Positions 21,651 through 32,402 of a stretch of 64,000 nt of DNA are shown here, piece after piece. The stretch's first letter is position 1. The number at the start of each line of letters is the position of its first letter. The translations under genes and the position numbers were made by a program. This stretch comes from Paralithodes platypus (taxonomy: Eukaryota > Arthropoda > Malacostraca > Decapoda > Lithodidae). The notes under the pieces were generated by a model that was not told the DNA's origin, did no database searches, and saw only the letters and a program-made list of their open reading frames with translations. The stretch lies in the NCBI GenBank assembly GCA_032716605.1, contig CM064519.1, positions 18,119,398 through 18,183,397 on the forward strand. Reading direction: 5' to 3'.

Positions 21651-22490
21651 CAAACAATCAGTCTGTCACACACTGTATGTATCCCATTCTCCGTTAGTCA
21701 CACTCACACTGTCACACATATTCATACACAGTCAGTCAATCATGCACATTAAGTCACACACAGTCACATAATAAGTCAGTCACACAGTCAGTCAGTACCA
21801 CATACAGTCAGTCAGGTATACAGACGTCAGTCACAGAGTCACACAGTAAGTCTATAACACAGGCTGTCAGTCATACAGTCAGTCAATTACATAGTCAGTC
21901 AGTACACAACCAGTCAATCAGTCACACGGTCAGTCAGCCATATGGTCAGTTAACCACAGTCAGTCAAGTCAGTCAACTGCACAGAAAAACGATTTCACAG
22001 TAAGTTAACCACACAGTCAATCAGTAAGTCAACCATACAGTCAGTCGGTCAACCACACGGTCAGTTGGTCAACCATGCAGTCAGCCAGCCAACCACACAG
22101 TCAGTCAATCAACCACACAGTCAGTCAACCACACAGTCAGCCAACGAAAGTCAGTCAGTCAACCACAATGTCAGTCAGTCAGTCGACCACACAGTCCATC
22201 AGCCAACAATACAGTCAGGCAGTCATCCACAATGTCACTCAATCAACAACACAATCAGTCAACCACACAGTCAGTCACACACTCAACAACAGTCAGTCAG
22301 TCAAGCATACAGTCAGTCAGTCAACCACACAGTCAGTTGGTCAACGACACAATCAGTCAGTCAACCACACAGTTAGTCGGTCAGTCACACAGCCATGCAG
22401 TCAACGACCTAATCAGTCAGACAACCATAGAGTAGGTCAGTCAACCACACAGTCAGTCAGTCAGTCCATCGGTCTTGTGGGTGAAGAACA
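21650..22490. repeat. CAGTCAGTCAACCACA minisatellite, reversed orientation
   Basis: Here the repeat reads CAGTCAGTCAACCACACAGT, the complement of the flanking TGACTG arrays, so the polarity flips near 21620 and flips back near 22560. Open frames rich in Gln-Ser-Val-Asn-His-Thr are repeat translations. Confidence 0.9.
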
Positions 22491-22556
22491 TCTCAGCAGG
22501 ATGTACAGTTGGCCACATTAATTTGTATCCACTCTGTGATATTTGGTATGGAAGAA

Positions 22557-22930
22557 ATTATTGACTGAATGTGTTACTGACTGGCTGTGTGTGTTACTGA
22601 TTGGCTGTATGTGTTACTGACTGGCTGTGTGTGTTACTGATTGGCTGTGTGTGTTACTGATTGGCTGTATGTGTTACTGACTGGCTGTATGTGTTACTGA
22701 CTGGCTGTATGTGTTACTGAATGGCTGTATGTGTTACTGACTGGATGTATGTGTTACTGACTGGCTGTGTGTGTTACTGATTGGCTGTGTGTTACTGACT
22801 GGCTGAATGTGTTACTGACTGGCTGTATGTATTATTGACTGGCTGTATATGTTACTGACTGGCTGAATGTGTTACTGACCGAATGTGTTACTGATTGAAA
22901 TTATTAATAAACAACTGGATGTGTTACTGA
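22557..22930. repeat. 20-bp minisatellite (TGTATGTGTTACTGACTGGC)
   Basis: About sixteen copies in a row with few changes (GTAT/GTGT, ACTGG/ATTGG), the most regular array in the window. Confidence 0.9.
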
Positions 22931-23455
22931 CTGACTGAATGTATTACTGAATATGTTACTCAATGGCAGTGTGAATGATAGACTAATTATTTTAATGACT
23001 GACTGAATGTGTTACTGACAATGTATTACTGACTATATGTGTGAATGAGTGACTGAATAATTACTGTATGAATGACTGTGTTATTTATTCACTGACTCAG
23101 CGTTTAACCAACTGACTTAGTATTTTACAGACAGAGTGAATGTGTTACTAACTTAGTAACTGGCTGCATGTGTAACTGACTGAGTGTAATGATGTACAGT
23201 CAAGCAAATTCGTGAGTTTGTTGGCTGGGAACTGCAGATATATAATAATAGTAATAATAATAATCATAGAAATAATGTGGTTATTTTAATATATCATTAA
23301 AATATATATACGATGACAAATTAATGTAATTATATATAATTATGTATTAGGTTAATGCTGCAATATTTCAAGTAAATAAAAAACGTTGTAAATTCATTGA
23401 AAATTAAAAAAAATCGAAAAAGTGAGATACAACATTTCTCTTTATTAATATATGT
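22931..23455. repeat. Degenerate TGACTG DNA and AT-rich tail, duplicated at 26400-26970
   Basis: Words GAATGTGTTACTGA decay into unique AT-rich DNA. The block 23205-23405 (CGTGAGTTTGTTGGCTGG onward) matches 26765-26965. Confidence 0.75.
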
Positions 23456-24195
23456 ATCTTGGTGTCCAAATTTTAGCCTCATAGTTCAAAAAATGAAAAA
23501 GTTATGGCCAATTCAAATTTTGCTTGTAAAAACACGATTTCCGGCTAAACCAGACGGAATTGGAGGTTAATATTAAAATCTGTGGAAAAAACTACTCAAA
23601 AAATTGTTAACAGTTACGGTAAATCGTTTGCAACAGGTTAGAATGTCGTAGCTGCAATATTTAAGGGTGTGATTTTGGGCGGCTGGGTCGTGGCGGGCGA
23701 GTTAGCTCTGTTTGTCTTTCTCAACCCTCCCCCCTCCTCCCCTACCTTCTCTCCAGTCTACCCGCTCCACTTCCATATTTTTGTTTTCATCATTATACAG
23801 TATTATAGATTATTATTTTACTATTTATATACCTATTTATTATCTTTACAAATTCCGCCGTTAGTATATTTGTTAATATCATTCATCATTTAATAAATAT
23901 AATTTGAATAATTAGTTTATATGTATATTCAAGCACTTATATTTGTTTTGCTATAATGTATATTATAATAGAACAGTTATATACATAATATAAGAATAAG
24001 TGGTATGTAGATTGGCTTAAACAAAATACTGTGTTTAGTTGATAGTTTGATATGTTGAGTTTACAGTAATATAACCGTAAATTAATTTATTTTCTAAAAT
24101 TAAATTATCTTGACAAATGCCTGTGACTGATTTTGCTTCTGACTGACTGTATGGGTGACAGTGGCTGGCTGTGTGTGACTGTATGTTACTGTCTG
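23456..24195 (+). repeat. Compound satellite unit, second full copy
   Basis: Same sequence as 10863-11440 in the same orientation, plus a pyrimidine-rich insert at 23690-23790 that copy 1 lacks. It ends in TGACTGATTTTGCTTCTGAC and flows into TGACTG repeats. Confidence 0.8.
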
Positions 24196-24204
24196 ACTGC
24201 TTAC

Positions 24205-24860
24205 CTATTGAATGATAGTGGGGAATTAAGAAGCAGGCTTCTTGTGTGAACCCCACCTCCAAAGACTAGTCAGCCAATATTAACTAGGTTATGTTATTAT
24301 GTTTGTCGTATCTGGCTTTAAAAGTGGCAATCGTTGGCGCTGTAACCACACTCTCTGGGAGTGCGTTCCACTCGTCGATGACTCTGATAGAGAACCAAAT
24401 CCCCTTCAGTGTCGTTCTCCAGTGGTCTGGTTTGGAGAGTTTCAGCGAGTGGCCCCGTAGGTGGTTGTTATTTTTCTGGAAAAACCTGGTGTATGGTATG
24501 TCCTCAAAGCCGTGTAGAAGTTTGTATGTTTCTATCATGTCCCCTCGTTTTCTGCGGTCACTTAGTGTCTGGAGGCCAAGATGCTTACACCTTTCTTCGT
24601 AAGGTAATTCTTCTAGGTTTGGGACCATCTTGGTTGCTCTTCGCTGCACCCTCTCAATAGTCTGTATGTCCTTGATTAGGTAGGGTGACCAACATTGGAC
24701 ACCAAAATCGAGGATCGGGCGCACCAGTGACACATAGAGTGGTACAAGGATTTCTTTGTCCAATATGGAGAAGTTCCTCTTAATTATGCCCAAACGACTA
24801 TTTGCTTGTGCAGCGATTTTAGCGACATGTGCTGAGGATTTTAGGTCTGAGGATATAATA
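24205..24860 (-). pseudogene. CR1/L2-like LINE 3' fragment (reverse transcriptase C-terminus)
   Basis: 170 or so residues of the region after the polymerase: GIIKRNFSILDKEILVPLY, RPILDFGVQCWSPYL, ERVQRRATKMVPNL, YKLLHGFEDIPYTRFF and RVIDEWNALPESV. It is 5' truncated at about 24860 and followed by a 3' UTR ending CACTATCATTCAATAGGTAAG (minus strand). The same family recurs at 32770-33571 with the same 3' end. It is inserted in TGACTG DNA. Confidence 0.85.
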
Positions 24861-25958
24861 ATGACTGTGACTGGCTATATGTGACTGATTGACTGTGTGG
24901 TGTGACTGTATGTTACTGACTGTCTGTGTGTGACTGACTGACTTTCTGACTGTTTATTACTGAATGTGTTACTATATGAGTGTCCTACAGACTGAGTGTA
25001 TGCCTGACTGATTGCTTAAGTATGTGATTGGCTATATATGACAGTCACATGCAGTTAGTCAGTCACAAACAATCAGTCTGTCACACAATATACGTATCCC
25101 ATTCACCGTTAGTCACACTGTCACACATAGTCATACACAGCCAGTCAATCATGCAGATTAAGTCACACACAGTCACATAATAAGTCAGTCACACAGTCAG
25201 TCAGTACCACATAGTCAGTTAGGTACACAGACGTCAGTAACAGAGTTACACAGTAAGTCTATAACACAGGTTGTCAGTCATACAGTCAGTCAATTACACG
25301 TCCAGTCAGTTACGCAGTCAATCAGTCACACGGTCAGTCAGTCAACCACAGTCTGTCACATGGACAGACAACCTCACTGTATTTTTTTTCTTTTCTATGT
25401 GATTGAGGGAGGCAAAAGGCAGAACTGCCTATAGCGAGTGCCTCCCCCATAGTTGAAAGAGTGACAGTTCCAAAATCAAGGGACGTTTGAGCCACATAGT
25501 CTGTTAGTTAGTCAGTCATACACACAGTCAGTCAGTCAGTCAACCATAAAGTCAGTCGGTCAACCACACAGTCAATCAACCAAACATTCAGTCGGTCAAT
25601 GACAGTCAGGCAGTCAACAACCTAATCAGTCAGTCAACCATAGAGTAAGTCAGTCAACCACAGTCAGTCAGTCAGTCCATCGGTCTCGTGGGTGAAGAAC
25701 ATCTCAGCGGGATGTAAAGTTGGCCACATTAATTGGCATCCACTCTCTAATATTTGGTATGGAAGGAATGATTGACTGAATGCGTTACTGACTGACTGAC
25801 TGCGTTACTGATTGACTGAATGTGGTTACTGATAGACTATATGTTACTGACTGAACGTGTTACTGACTGACTGAATGTGTTGCTGAATGAATTAATGTGG
25901 TTACTGATTGAAATTGTTAATGAATGACTGAATATGTTACTGATTGACTGAATGTTAC
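24861..25958. repeat. Second copy of the polarity-switching TGACTG/CAGTCA block
   Basis: 24970-25370 matches 21540-21900, and 25640-25760 matches 22440-22560 (CATCGGTCTCGTGGGTGAAG..). The duplication is in direct orientation, about 3.4 kb apart, and shortened. Confidence 0.8.
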
Positions 25959-26365
25959 TAATAATAATAATAATAATAATAATAATATTTATTCAGTTAG
26001 CAATTTACAGAGTTGGTACCACATAGTATGTTATAAATATGACATGTACCAGCCTTGCATAATTCCAACTAAGGATAGCCCAATAAGGCCGTTAGGCGTA
26101 TTTCCATTGGGGTCCTTGTGGGATTAGGTTAGCTGGGGAAATGGGGAGGATAAAGAAATAGATACTTTAGAGAAAGTATTTCTAGGGGGTTATTTTAAGA
26201 TACCTTACATCCTATAGTAAATATCAGTAATCCGTAATCAGTAATAATTTCAGATTGGTTTGTCTATCTCTTATGTCGTATTTAGTAGTAGACATAAGCA
26301 GCTGTCCGGTTCAAGTGTTCCTTCAGGCTACGTCTGAAGGAATACAGTGTTCTCTTTTCACTGAT
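25959..26365 (-). mobile_element. Probable retroposon with (ATT)n tail
   Basis: A 400-base non-repetitive block interrupts TGACTG DNA. On the minus strand it ends in (ATT)10, like a LINE or SINE tail. I see no coding sequence and no clear target duplication, so the class is open. Confidence 0.4.
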
Positions 26366-26970
26366 TGACTGAATGTGTTACTGACTGAATGTATATGTCT
26401 GTCTTACTGACTGCCTGAATATGTTATTGATTGATTGACTGAAATTGCTAATGAACGACTGAATGTGTTAATGATTGACTGAATGTGTTACTATGGCTTT
26501 GATTAATTGACTGAATATGTTACTCAATGACAGTGTGAATATGATAACCAGATTTTTTTAATGACTGACTGAATGTGTTACTGACTAAATGTGTGAATGA
26601 CTGACTGAATGATTATGGATTGTGTGAATGACTGTTTGTTAGTCACTAGTCACTAGATTTGGCATATATAACCAACTGACTTAGTAGCCTATGTTACAGA
26701 CGGACTGAATGTGTTACTAAGTAACTGGCTGCATGTGTAATTGACTGAATGTAATGATGTATAGCAAACTCGTGAGTTTGTTGGCTGGAAACTGTTTTCA
26801 GACATATAATAACAATAATAATCATATTAATAGTTTGGTAATTTTAATAGATTGTTAAAATATATAGGATGACAAATTAATGTAAAATATACTGTAATAA
26901 GCTAAATCACAATTATGTATTGGGTTAATGGTACAATACTTTAATTAAATAGAAAACGTTGCAAATTCAT
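26366..26970. repeat. Degenerate TGACTG DNA, duplicate of 22931-23405
   Basis: GAATGTGTTACTGACTGAAT words, then GTGAGTTTGTTGGCTGG and an AT-rich block matching 23205-23405. Confidence 0.75.
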
Positions 26971-26989
26971 TAAAAATAAAAATTGTTTT

Positions 26990-27415
26990 AGTATTTGGTT
27001 TCAGTTTAGTTTAGTTGTTGCTTGATGTAGGCCTACGCACGTGGAAGGTATGTTTACACATTTGAAGAAACCGCCGAACTGCAGTACGAAATATGTTTGA
27101 TATGGTAAATATATTACCCTTTCAATTTGGCAATATACAATGGATTTTGTAATCATTTATTTTTGCATAATTACCAGTTTGTTTTACAGTAATTATTATG
27201 ACATTAGAAGCCTTTATTTACATATTTAACATTATTCATCAATTGAAATGCTGCTAGGTGTAGCGATGTAGCGGCTTTGGCAGCTTTCTTAACGCCTCCA
27301 CTAAAAACTATTTTATGAACAACTTTTAAGGATTTACTTTTACTTTTAAGTACTTAATTTTAGTTAAAAGTACTTTTAGGGAAATTTTAAAATATTTGTT
27401 TATAAATACCGGCCC
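26990..27415 (+). mobile_element. Right half of a TIR element (end ..TATAAATACCGGCC)
   Basis: Matches 46300-46609, the right part of the 1.8-kb element that interrupts the second retropepsin gene copy. It is rich in ACTTTTAAG words and ends TTTATAAATACCGGCC at 27414. Its left half is missing. Confidence 0.65.
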
Positions 27416-27728
27416 CAATATTTACTTTTAAGTTCTTCCTGAGGCTGAACAGTGTTGCCAACTTAGCTATTTTTCCGCTAGATCTAGAGGTATTTACTTC
27501 GATTTTGCGGCAATTTCTTACAACTTACATAATTCCTATGGATATTCTAGATAGTTCAGACGTTTTAGAGCGATATTATGGAGATTGTGGTATTTTTCTA
27601 GCGATTATTTACATATAGGCCTATGTAGTTGTACTATCTAACGGTATTCTAGCGAGTTTTGAGAGCGGGTTTAGCGATATTTTGTTTTTTGATATGGTAA
27701 TATTGCTCGAGAGGTTCGTATCAGTTGA
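27416..27728. promoter_or_regulatory. Upstream region of the double-retropepsin gene
   Basis: Unique DNA before the point (27729) where similarity to the second gene copy begins. It should hold the promoter, but I see no convincing TATA box or initiator. Motifs like TTCTAGCGA recur (27596, 27649). Confidence 0.25.
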
Positions 27729-27852
27729 CAGTTTGTTGTTGACATCAAAGCGGTTGTGCGAATATTAGTGTGCTCGTCAGCCTTGCCACTATTATTCGTG
27801 TCCATAGAGCAATTTACTGTAAGTTAATAGCCTAGTTATAAACATATTACTA

Positions 27853-28982
27853 ATGGCCCCAAAGGGAATGGCCCCCAAGGGAAGGACAGGTGTCCGTAGG
27901 TTGAACTTAAGGTGGGAAAATGAGGGGACAAATTTGACTTTGGATGCCAAAATCCTTGGGCGTAAAATACATTTTAAATTAGATACAAGGTCGCCTGTTA
28001 CTTGCATCCCCAAGGCTTTCCTATACCTTGGTGGGCTTCGAGATCAGTTCATTAAGTATGAAGTTATTATGGGATGTTCTGGATTTGTTGGCAACCAGGA
28101 TGTAACTTTTGAAGATGGCTTAGTCCTTCGGCCATACCTTGCTGTGTATGATCGCTTTGCAGCAAATGATTGCCTTCTGGGAGCCGACATCCTTATGTCT
28201 CATTGCGCGACAATAGTCATGAACAGTGATCCCCCCTACCTCTTATTGCGTGATTTGCATGTGACTCCCATTCCTCGAATGGCAGGCCTAGTCCCCGTCA
28301 CCATTAATGGGAATATTGTTATGGCCGGTCTTGACACTGGAGCTACCTCTCTTCACCTCACTCAAAACATTGTTGATAAATTAGGTCTGCCTGTTGGTAA
28401 ACTACCATCCAAACGCATCATACGAGGTATTCATCGTACTGTTGTATCAGATGTGTATTACCCCAATGTTTCTGTTGGTGTCTGTGGAGTTACGACAGTT
28501 GTTGATGGAGGGCCTGTTATTTTGGGTATGGGTTTTCCTCTCATCGGCATGAAAATTTTGAAGACCTTGAAAAAGATCCGTATGACTCTTCACGGGCATG
28601 GAATCTTGGAAGATGAAAACTACGTACAATTTTGCAAAGAACAAAACAAACTGTTCTATCCGATATTGGGCGTGTCCAATGAGCCATTATCTCTAAAGAG
28701 TAATGAGAAGACCTGTGCCAAAACAACAAAAAAATCTAGGAAACCTGGTAAGGGAAAGTAAATTTTTTGGTATCCTACATATCCTATTATCGTTTACCGA
28801 AACTAGCCTACCACAACTTTTGTCTAACAATTGAAGTCTATTGTTTAGCCAACCCAAGGACACTAAGAACGAAGGAAGCCAATAATCCTAAGGACTCCAA
28901 GAAAGAAGCTAATCCACCCAAGGAAGCTAAAAAGGAGGTTCACCAGCCCAAGGAAGCAAAGAAGGAAAACATCCCTCCTAAG
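27853..28982 (+). CDS. Double-retropepsin protein with lysine-rich tail, copy 1
   Basis: ATG at 27853 (MAPKGMAPKGRTGVRRL). Domain 1 (about residues 30-130): ILGRKIHFKLDTRSPVTCIP, then NDCLLGADILMSHCATIVMN. This is a retropepsin layout, but the catalytic triplet reads Asp-Thr-Arg. Domain 2 (about 150-250): NGNIVMAGLDTGATSLHLT, then VVDGGPVILGMGFPLIGMK, with an intact Asp-Thr-Gly. Retropepsins normally act as dimers of one domain each; here two are fused. I infer an intron at 28748-28848 (CTG|GTAAGG ... TTGTTTAG|CC). Without splicing the frame stops at 28761. Splicing joins it in frame to a PKEAKKE-rich tail, which is interrupted at 28982 by a mobile block and resumes at 29873. No signal peptide or membrane segment is visible. 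Function unknown; protease or pseudoprotease. A domesticated retroelement origin is inference. Confidence 0.7.
28748..28848 (+). other. Predicted 101-bp intron
   Basis: Donor G|GTAAGG and acceptor TCTATTGTTTAG|CC. Removal keeps the frame open from KKSRKP into the lysine-rich tail. The identical intron is present in the second gene copy (47263-47363), so that copy arose by DNA duplication, not by retroposition. Confidence 0.55.
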
Positions 28983-29302
28983 CAGGGTGTCAATCCACAA
29001 AATATGAATTGTGTTATCATTATGGTTTATTATTTTGTTATCATTATAGCGCGGCGAAGGCGCGAGCTCTAGGGGGGTCCGGGGGCATGCCCCCCAGCTT
29101 TTTTTTTTGAGAATTTAGGTGTCTAAACCAGTATTTCCTGCAATAAAAAAACAATCAAGATGGAAAATATGGAGACCAAAATTGTGTCAATTTAGCCTAG
29201 CCTACCTTTTTTTTTTTTTGGGGGGGGGGGGAGTTTCTGTTATCATTATACAAAAAGTTCATTGCGTTATCACTCAAAAAAACAGCGTCGTTTGACACCC
29301 TG
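28983..29302. mobile_element. hAT-like MITE, copy 1
   Basis: Ends CAGGGTGTCAA and TTGACACCCTG. Inside are a GC-rich hairpin (GGGGGCATGCCCCCC) and a T/G run at 29207-29231. The left neighbour CTCCTAAG (28975-28982) is not repeated at its own right end but at the far end of the second MITE (29865-29872). Confidence 0.8.
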
Positions 29303-29550
29303 GTTGATTAGGCTATTGATAAGAGAAAAATCAAGGTAAGATTAGGAGTAGTGGGCATACCACTACCACTATAGTCTATAGGCCTACAGCATAAATCATC
29401 TATAAAAACTTAACCTAACATAACTTAACCTTGGCCTAGTATTCTCATTACTACATGAAAACTAGGTTAGGTTAGGTTGTTTGGTTAGGTTAACATTGTA
29501 TAGATGAGTTATGCTGTATGTCGGTTGTAGTACGCCCACTACTCTTAATC
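29303..29550 (+). other. Captured gene-derived segment between two MITEs
   Basis: Nearly identical to 47998-48243, where it is continuous with the end of a reading frame (..SKKQRVD stop) and its 3' flank. It includes AGAAAAATCAAG|GTAAGATTAGG, a good splice donor, and TTAGG-type repeats at 29464-29490. Here it is cut off on both sides by MITE ends. Confidence 0.7.
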
Positions 29551-29864
29551 CAGGGTGTCAATCCACAAAATATGAATTGTGTTATCATTATGGTTTATTA
29601 TTTTGTTATCATTATAGCGTGGCGAAGGCGCGAGCTCTAGGGGGGTCCGGGGGCATGCCCCCCAGATTTTTTGTTGAGAATTTAGGTGTCTAAAACAGTA
29701 TTTCCTGCAATAAAAAAACAATCAAGATGGAAAATATGGAGACCAAAATTGTGTCAATTTAGCCTAGCCTACCTTTTTTTTTGGGGGGGGGGGAGTTTCT
29801 GTTATCATTATACAAAAAGTTCATTGCGTTATCACTCAAAAAAACAGCGTCATTTGACACCCTG
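29551..29864. mobile_element. hAT-like MITE, copy 2
   Basis: Same orientation and almost the same sequence as 28983-29302. Its right neighbour CTCCTAAG (29865-29872) duplicates the left neighbour of copy 1, so the pair plus the middle segment behaves as one inserted unit. Confidence 0.8.
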
Positions 29865-29872
29865 CTCCTAAG

Positions 29873-29992
29873 GACTCCAAAAAAGATGTCAATTCGCCCA
29901 AGGAAGCCCCCAAGAAGGAATCCAACCCACCAAAGGATGCTAAGAAGGAAGTGAAGGATCCCAAGAAGAACATACCGATGATACCAGTATGA
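29873..29992 (+). CDS. Continuation of the lysine-rich tail after the mobile block
   Basis: Reads DSKKDVNSPKEAPKKES, then NPPKDAKKEVKDPKKN and IPMIPV, ending in TGA at 29990-29992. Its frame and content continue the exon interrupted at 28982. The stop codon uses the first two bases of the foldback element that starts at 29991, so the natural C-terminus may have been longer. Confidence 0.55.
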   Translation, partial: DSKKDVNSPKEAPKKESNPPKDAKKEVKDPKKNIPMIPV

Positions 29993-30297
29993 GTGTTTTA
30001 AGATAGTTGGACAACGTAAAAAAAAAAAATCCGGGGAACAAGTAACAAATTTCAACTAGCCTACTGTACAGTAGGCTAGGCCTACTGTATAATGATAAAA
30101 ACTACCTGAAGCCAAATAAACAGAAACCATGGGAAAATTAGTGGTAGTTTGGAAAATATTTCCGAAACTACCACTAATTTTCTCATTTCTTTTTATCATG
30201 GTAGTTTTCATCATTTTACAGTAGGCCTACTGTAGCTGAAATGAGTTACAATCCCCGGAAAATGTTTTTTCCTAGTTATCCAACGATCTTAACACTC
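29991..30297. mobile_element. Foldback MITE, copy 1
   Basis: Ends GAGTGTTTTAAGATAGTTGG and the near-complement CCAACGATCTTAACACTC. The interior is also self-complementary (ACTACCACTAATTTTC, TGATGAAAACTACC). Another partial inverted piece follows at 30298-30393. Confidence 0.7.
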
Positions 30298-30393
30298 AGT
30301 TGGGAAAATATAACCGAAACTACAGTACCACTAATTTTTCCATGGTTTTTCTTTTCGGTTTTAGGTACGGTAGTTTTCATCATTATACAGTAG

Positions 30394-30586
30394 TTGTTGT
30401 TCCCCAGGCTGTCTGGCCGTACAGCCGGAAGGTTTGAGCAAGGCCAAGGCCATAAACGAGCGCCCCCACAAAACCCTCCCTGCTTACCACTAACAAAGCC
30501 CGGGTGACCGAAGCCACTCCAAGGCAGGGAGCTGAGGAGGGTGCGGAAACGCCCGGGAACCAAAGCCCCACCCAAGGCCCTGTGCC
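30394..30586 (-). mobile_element. (AAC)n-tailed short retroposon, copy B
   Basis: Matches 58794-58977: GTTGTTGTTCCCCAGGCTGT to CCAAGGCCCTGTGCC on the plus strand. 5' truncated. No clear target duplication. Confidence 0.75.
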
Positions 30587-30599
30587 ATATTGACGGCAG

Positions 30600-31293
30600 T
30601 AATACTTATTGGGCCACATACTGGCAAAATTCAGATGCTGATTTCAATAAGTCATGGATGGTTAAGGGGAATCCTGTATCCCAAGGCAAATTTGTTTTAA
30701 TTTTTTAAATCAACACCCCGCCCCCATCGCCTCCAGCGCACCAGCCAAACCAACAACCTTCACCTCAAGCCAACCAGAAGAAGCCAGATGAGGGCCCACG
30801 CAAGATTCCCATTGAGGAGGTATCAGCCAAGCTGGAGACCATGAAGACCCAGGCAGCCCCTCCTCCCGAGTCCCAAGGCCGCCGCCCCAGACACCACAAA
30901 GTTGCCCAAGGATAAGCGGGAACCCAAGAAGGATGCTAAGACTATTGAACTAACCAAGAAGGATGCTAAGAACCCGGGTAAGGATGCTAAGAAGGACGCT
31001 AATCAACCCAAGGAGCCAGCTAAGAAGGAGGGAAGCCAACCCAAGGACACTAAGAAGGAAGGAAGCTAATAATCCTAAGGACTCCAAGAAAGAAGCTAAT
31101 CTACTCGAGGAAGCTAGAAAGGAGGTTCACCAGCCCAAGGAAGCCAAGAAGGAAAACATCCCTCCTAAGGACTCCAAAAAGGATGTCAATTCACCCAAGG
31201 AAGAGCCCCCATGAAGGAATCCAACCCACCAAAGGATGCTAAGAAGGAAGTGAAGGACCCCAGGAAGAACATACCGATGATACCAACTGGTAT
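30600..31293 (+). pseudogene. Further lysine-rich exon, degenerate
   Basis: One frame reads HQPNQQPSPQANQKKPDEGP and KIPIEEVSAKLETMKTQAAP (about 30739-30890). After a one-base slip it continues KLPKDKREPKKDAKTIEL and KKDAKNPGKDAKKDANQPK, closely similar to the tail of the double-retropepsin gene. A 4-base duplication near 31063 and other changes break it again. A possible acceptor is ATCGCCTCCAG|CG at 30738. It is either an extra tail exon or part of an older tandem copy of the gene. It runs into a foldback MITE at 31294. Confidence 0.5.
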
Positions 31294-31573
31294 GAGTGTT
31301 TTAAGATAGTTGGATAACGTAAAAAAAAAATCCACTACAGTACAGTACGGTACTGTATAATGATAAAAACTACCTGAAGCCCCCCAAAAAAGAAACCATG
31401 GGAAAATTAGTAGTAGGCCTAGTTTGGAAAATATTTCTGAAACTACCACTAATTTTCTCATATTTTTTTATCATGGTAGTTTTCATCATTTTACAGTAGG
31501 CCTACTGTAGCTGATATTAGTTACAATCCCCGGAAAGTGTTTTTCCTAGTTATCCAACGATCTTAAAACACTC
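31294..31573. mobile_element. Foldback MITE, copy 2
   Basis: Same family as 29991-30297. The flanks ACTGGTAT (31286-31293) and AGTTGTAT (31574-31581) match at six of eight bases and may be a decayed 8-bp target duplication. Confidence 0.65.
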
Positions 31574-31660
31574 AGTTGTATGTACTAAATTTTCAGAGTA
31601 CAGTAAAACAAAACAGAAAATTTATTATTTTTTGCATGGGATAGCATACAGGGAATACCG

Positions 31661-31741
31661 TCCAACTCGGCCCATTATATACCGGTACCAACTCGGCCCA
31701 CATGGCCCATTAAATACCAACTCGGACCACATGGCCTAATG
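31661..31741. repeat. Short tandem repeat (CCAACTCGGCCCA)
   Basis: Three units of 26-29 bases containing CCAACTCGG(C/A)CC and ATGGCC. Confidence 0.75.
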
Positions 31742-31842
31742 CCCTTGCTTATGGTCTTTATTCTAGGCTACTCTACGAATCGTAGGCTAAATGAACAGAC
31801 TATAAACAATTTAAAACTACTTTATTTTTAGAGGAGTCAGTG

Positions 31843-32402
31843 ATAAAATATAAGGTTATACTGATGTTTTGGACCGACAGTTAGCCCATCGATCTGTTTA
31901 GGCCTAATAGGTCCGGTAGAGCATATACATCATTGCTATATATGGCATTAAGATCGGAAATGTATTATAAGGGAGAAAAAAAAACCCCGCTAAAATACAT
32001 GTATAGGCCTATACAATAAGTATTTCAGCCAGTACCCAACCAGCGGGGGCCATATACTAGGTTAGGTTAGGTTAGGTTGTTAAGTTAGGCTAGCCTAATG
32101 GCACAAAAAAAAAAAAAAAAAGTAACCCAACCAGCGGGGGTGTGGGGGCGGCAGCCCCCACCCATATACTAGGTTAGGTTAGGTAAGGTTGTTAGGTTAG
32201 GCTAATAGCCTAGAACATTAAAAAAACAAAAAAATAGTCTAATAGGGGCGTGTTTTTAGATTGTTGGATAGCCTAATGGGTAAATACTAATTTCCGCTCC
32301 TCTTCAGAATAAAACAACACTAACCTATATCTGAAGGAAAAATTACAAAAAACAAAATAAAACTTACTGAAATTGCTGTCGGTCCAAAAAGTCAGGTTTA
32401 CC
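31843..32402 (+). repeat. Direct segmental repeat, first copy
   Basis: Matches 35185-35970 in the same orientation: starts TATACTGATGTTTTGGACCG and ends GTCCAAAAAGTCAGGTTTAC. It contains TTAGG-type runs and the recurrent phrase ACCCAACCAGCGGGGG. No coding sequence. The second copy leads straight to the ABCC-like exon, so this is probably duplicated intron DNA. Confidence 0.8.

Noticed and set aside
22065..22521. Open frames rich in Gln-Ser-Val-Asn-His-Thr
   Set aside because: They translate the CAGTCAGTCAACCACA minisatellite in three frames; no start context or domain.
20841..27000. Possible CRISPR or telomere array
   Set aside because: Repeats are continuous minisatellite units without spacers; TTAGG tracts elsewhere are short, interstitial and in both orientations.
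27792..28013. Minus-strand frames over the double-retropepsin gene (27792-28013, 28447-28729)
   Set aside because: Shadows of the plus-strand exon; repeated at copy 2 only because the exon is duplicated.
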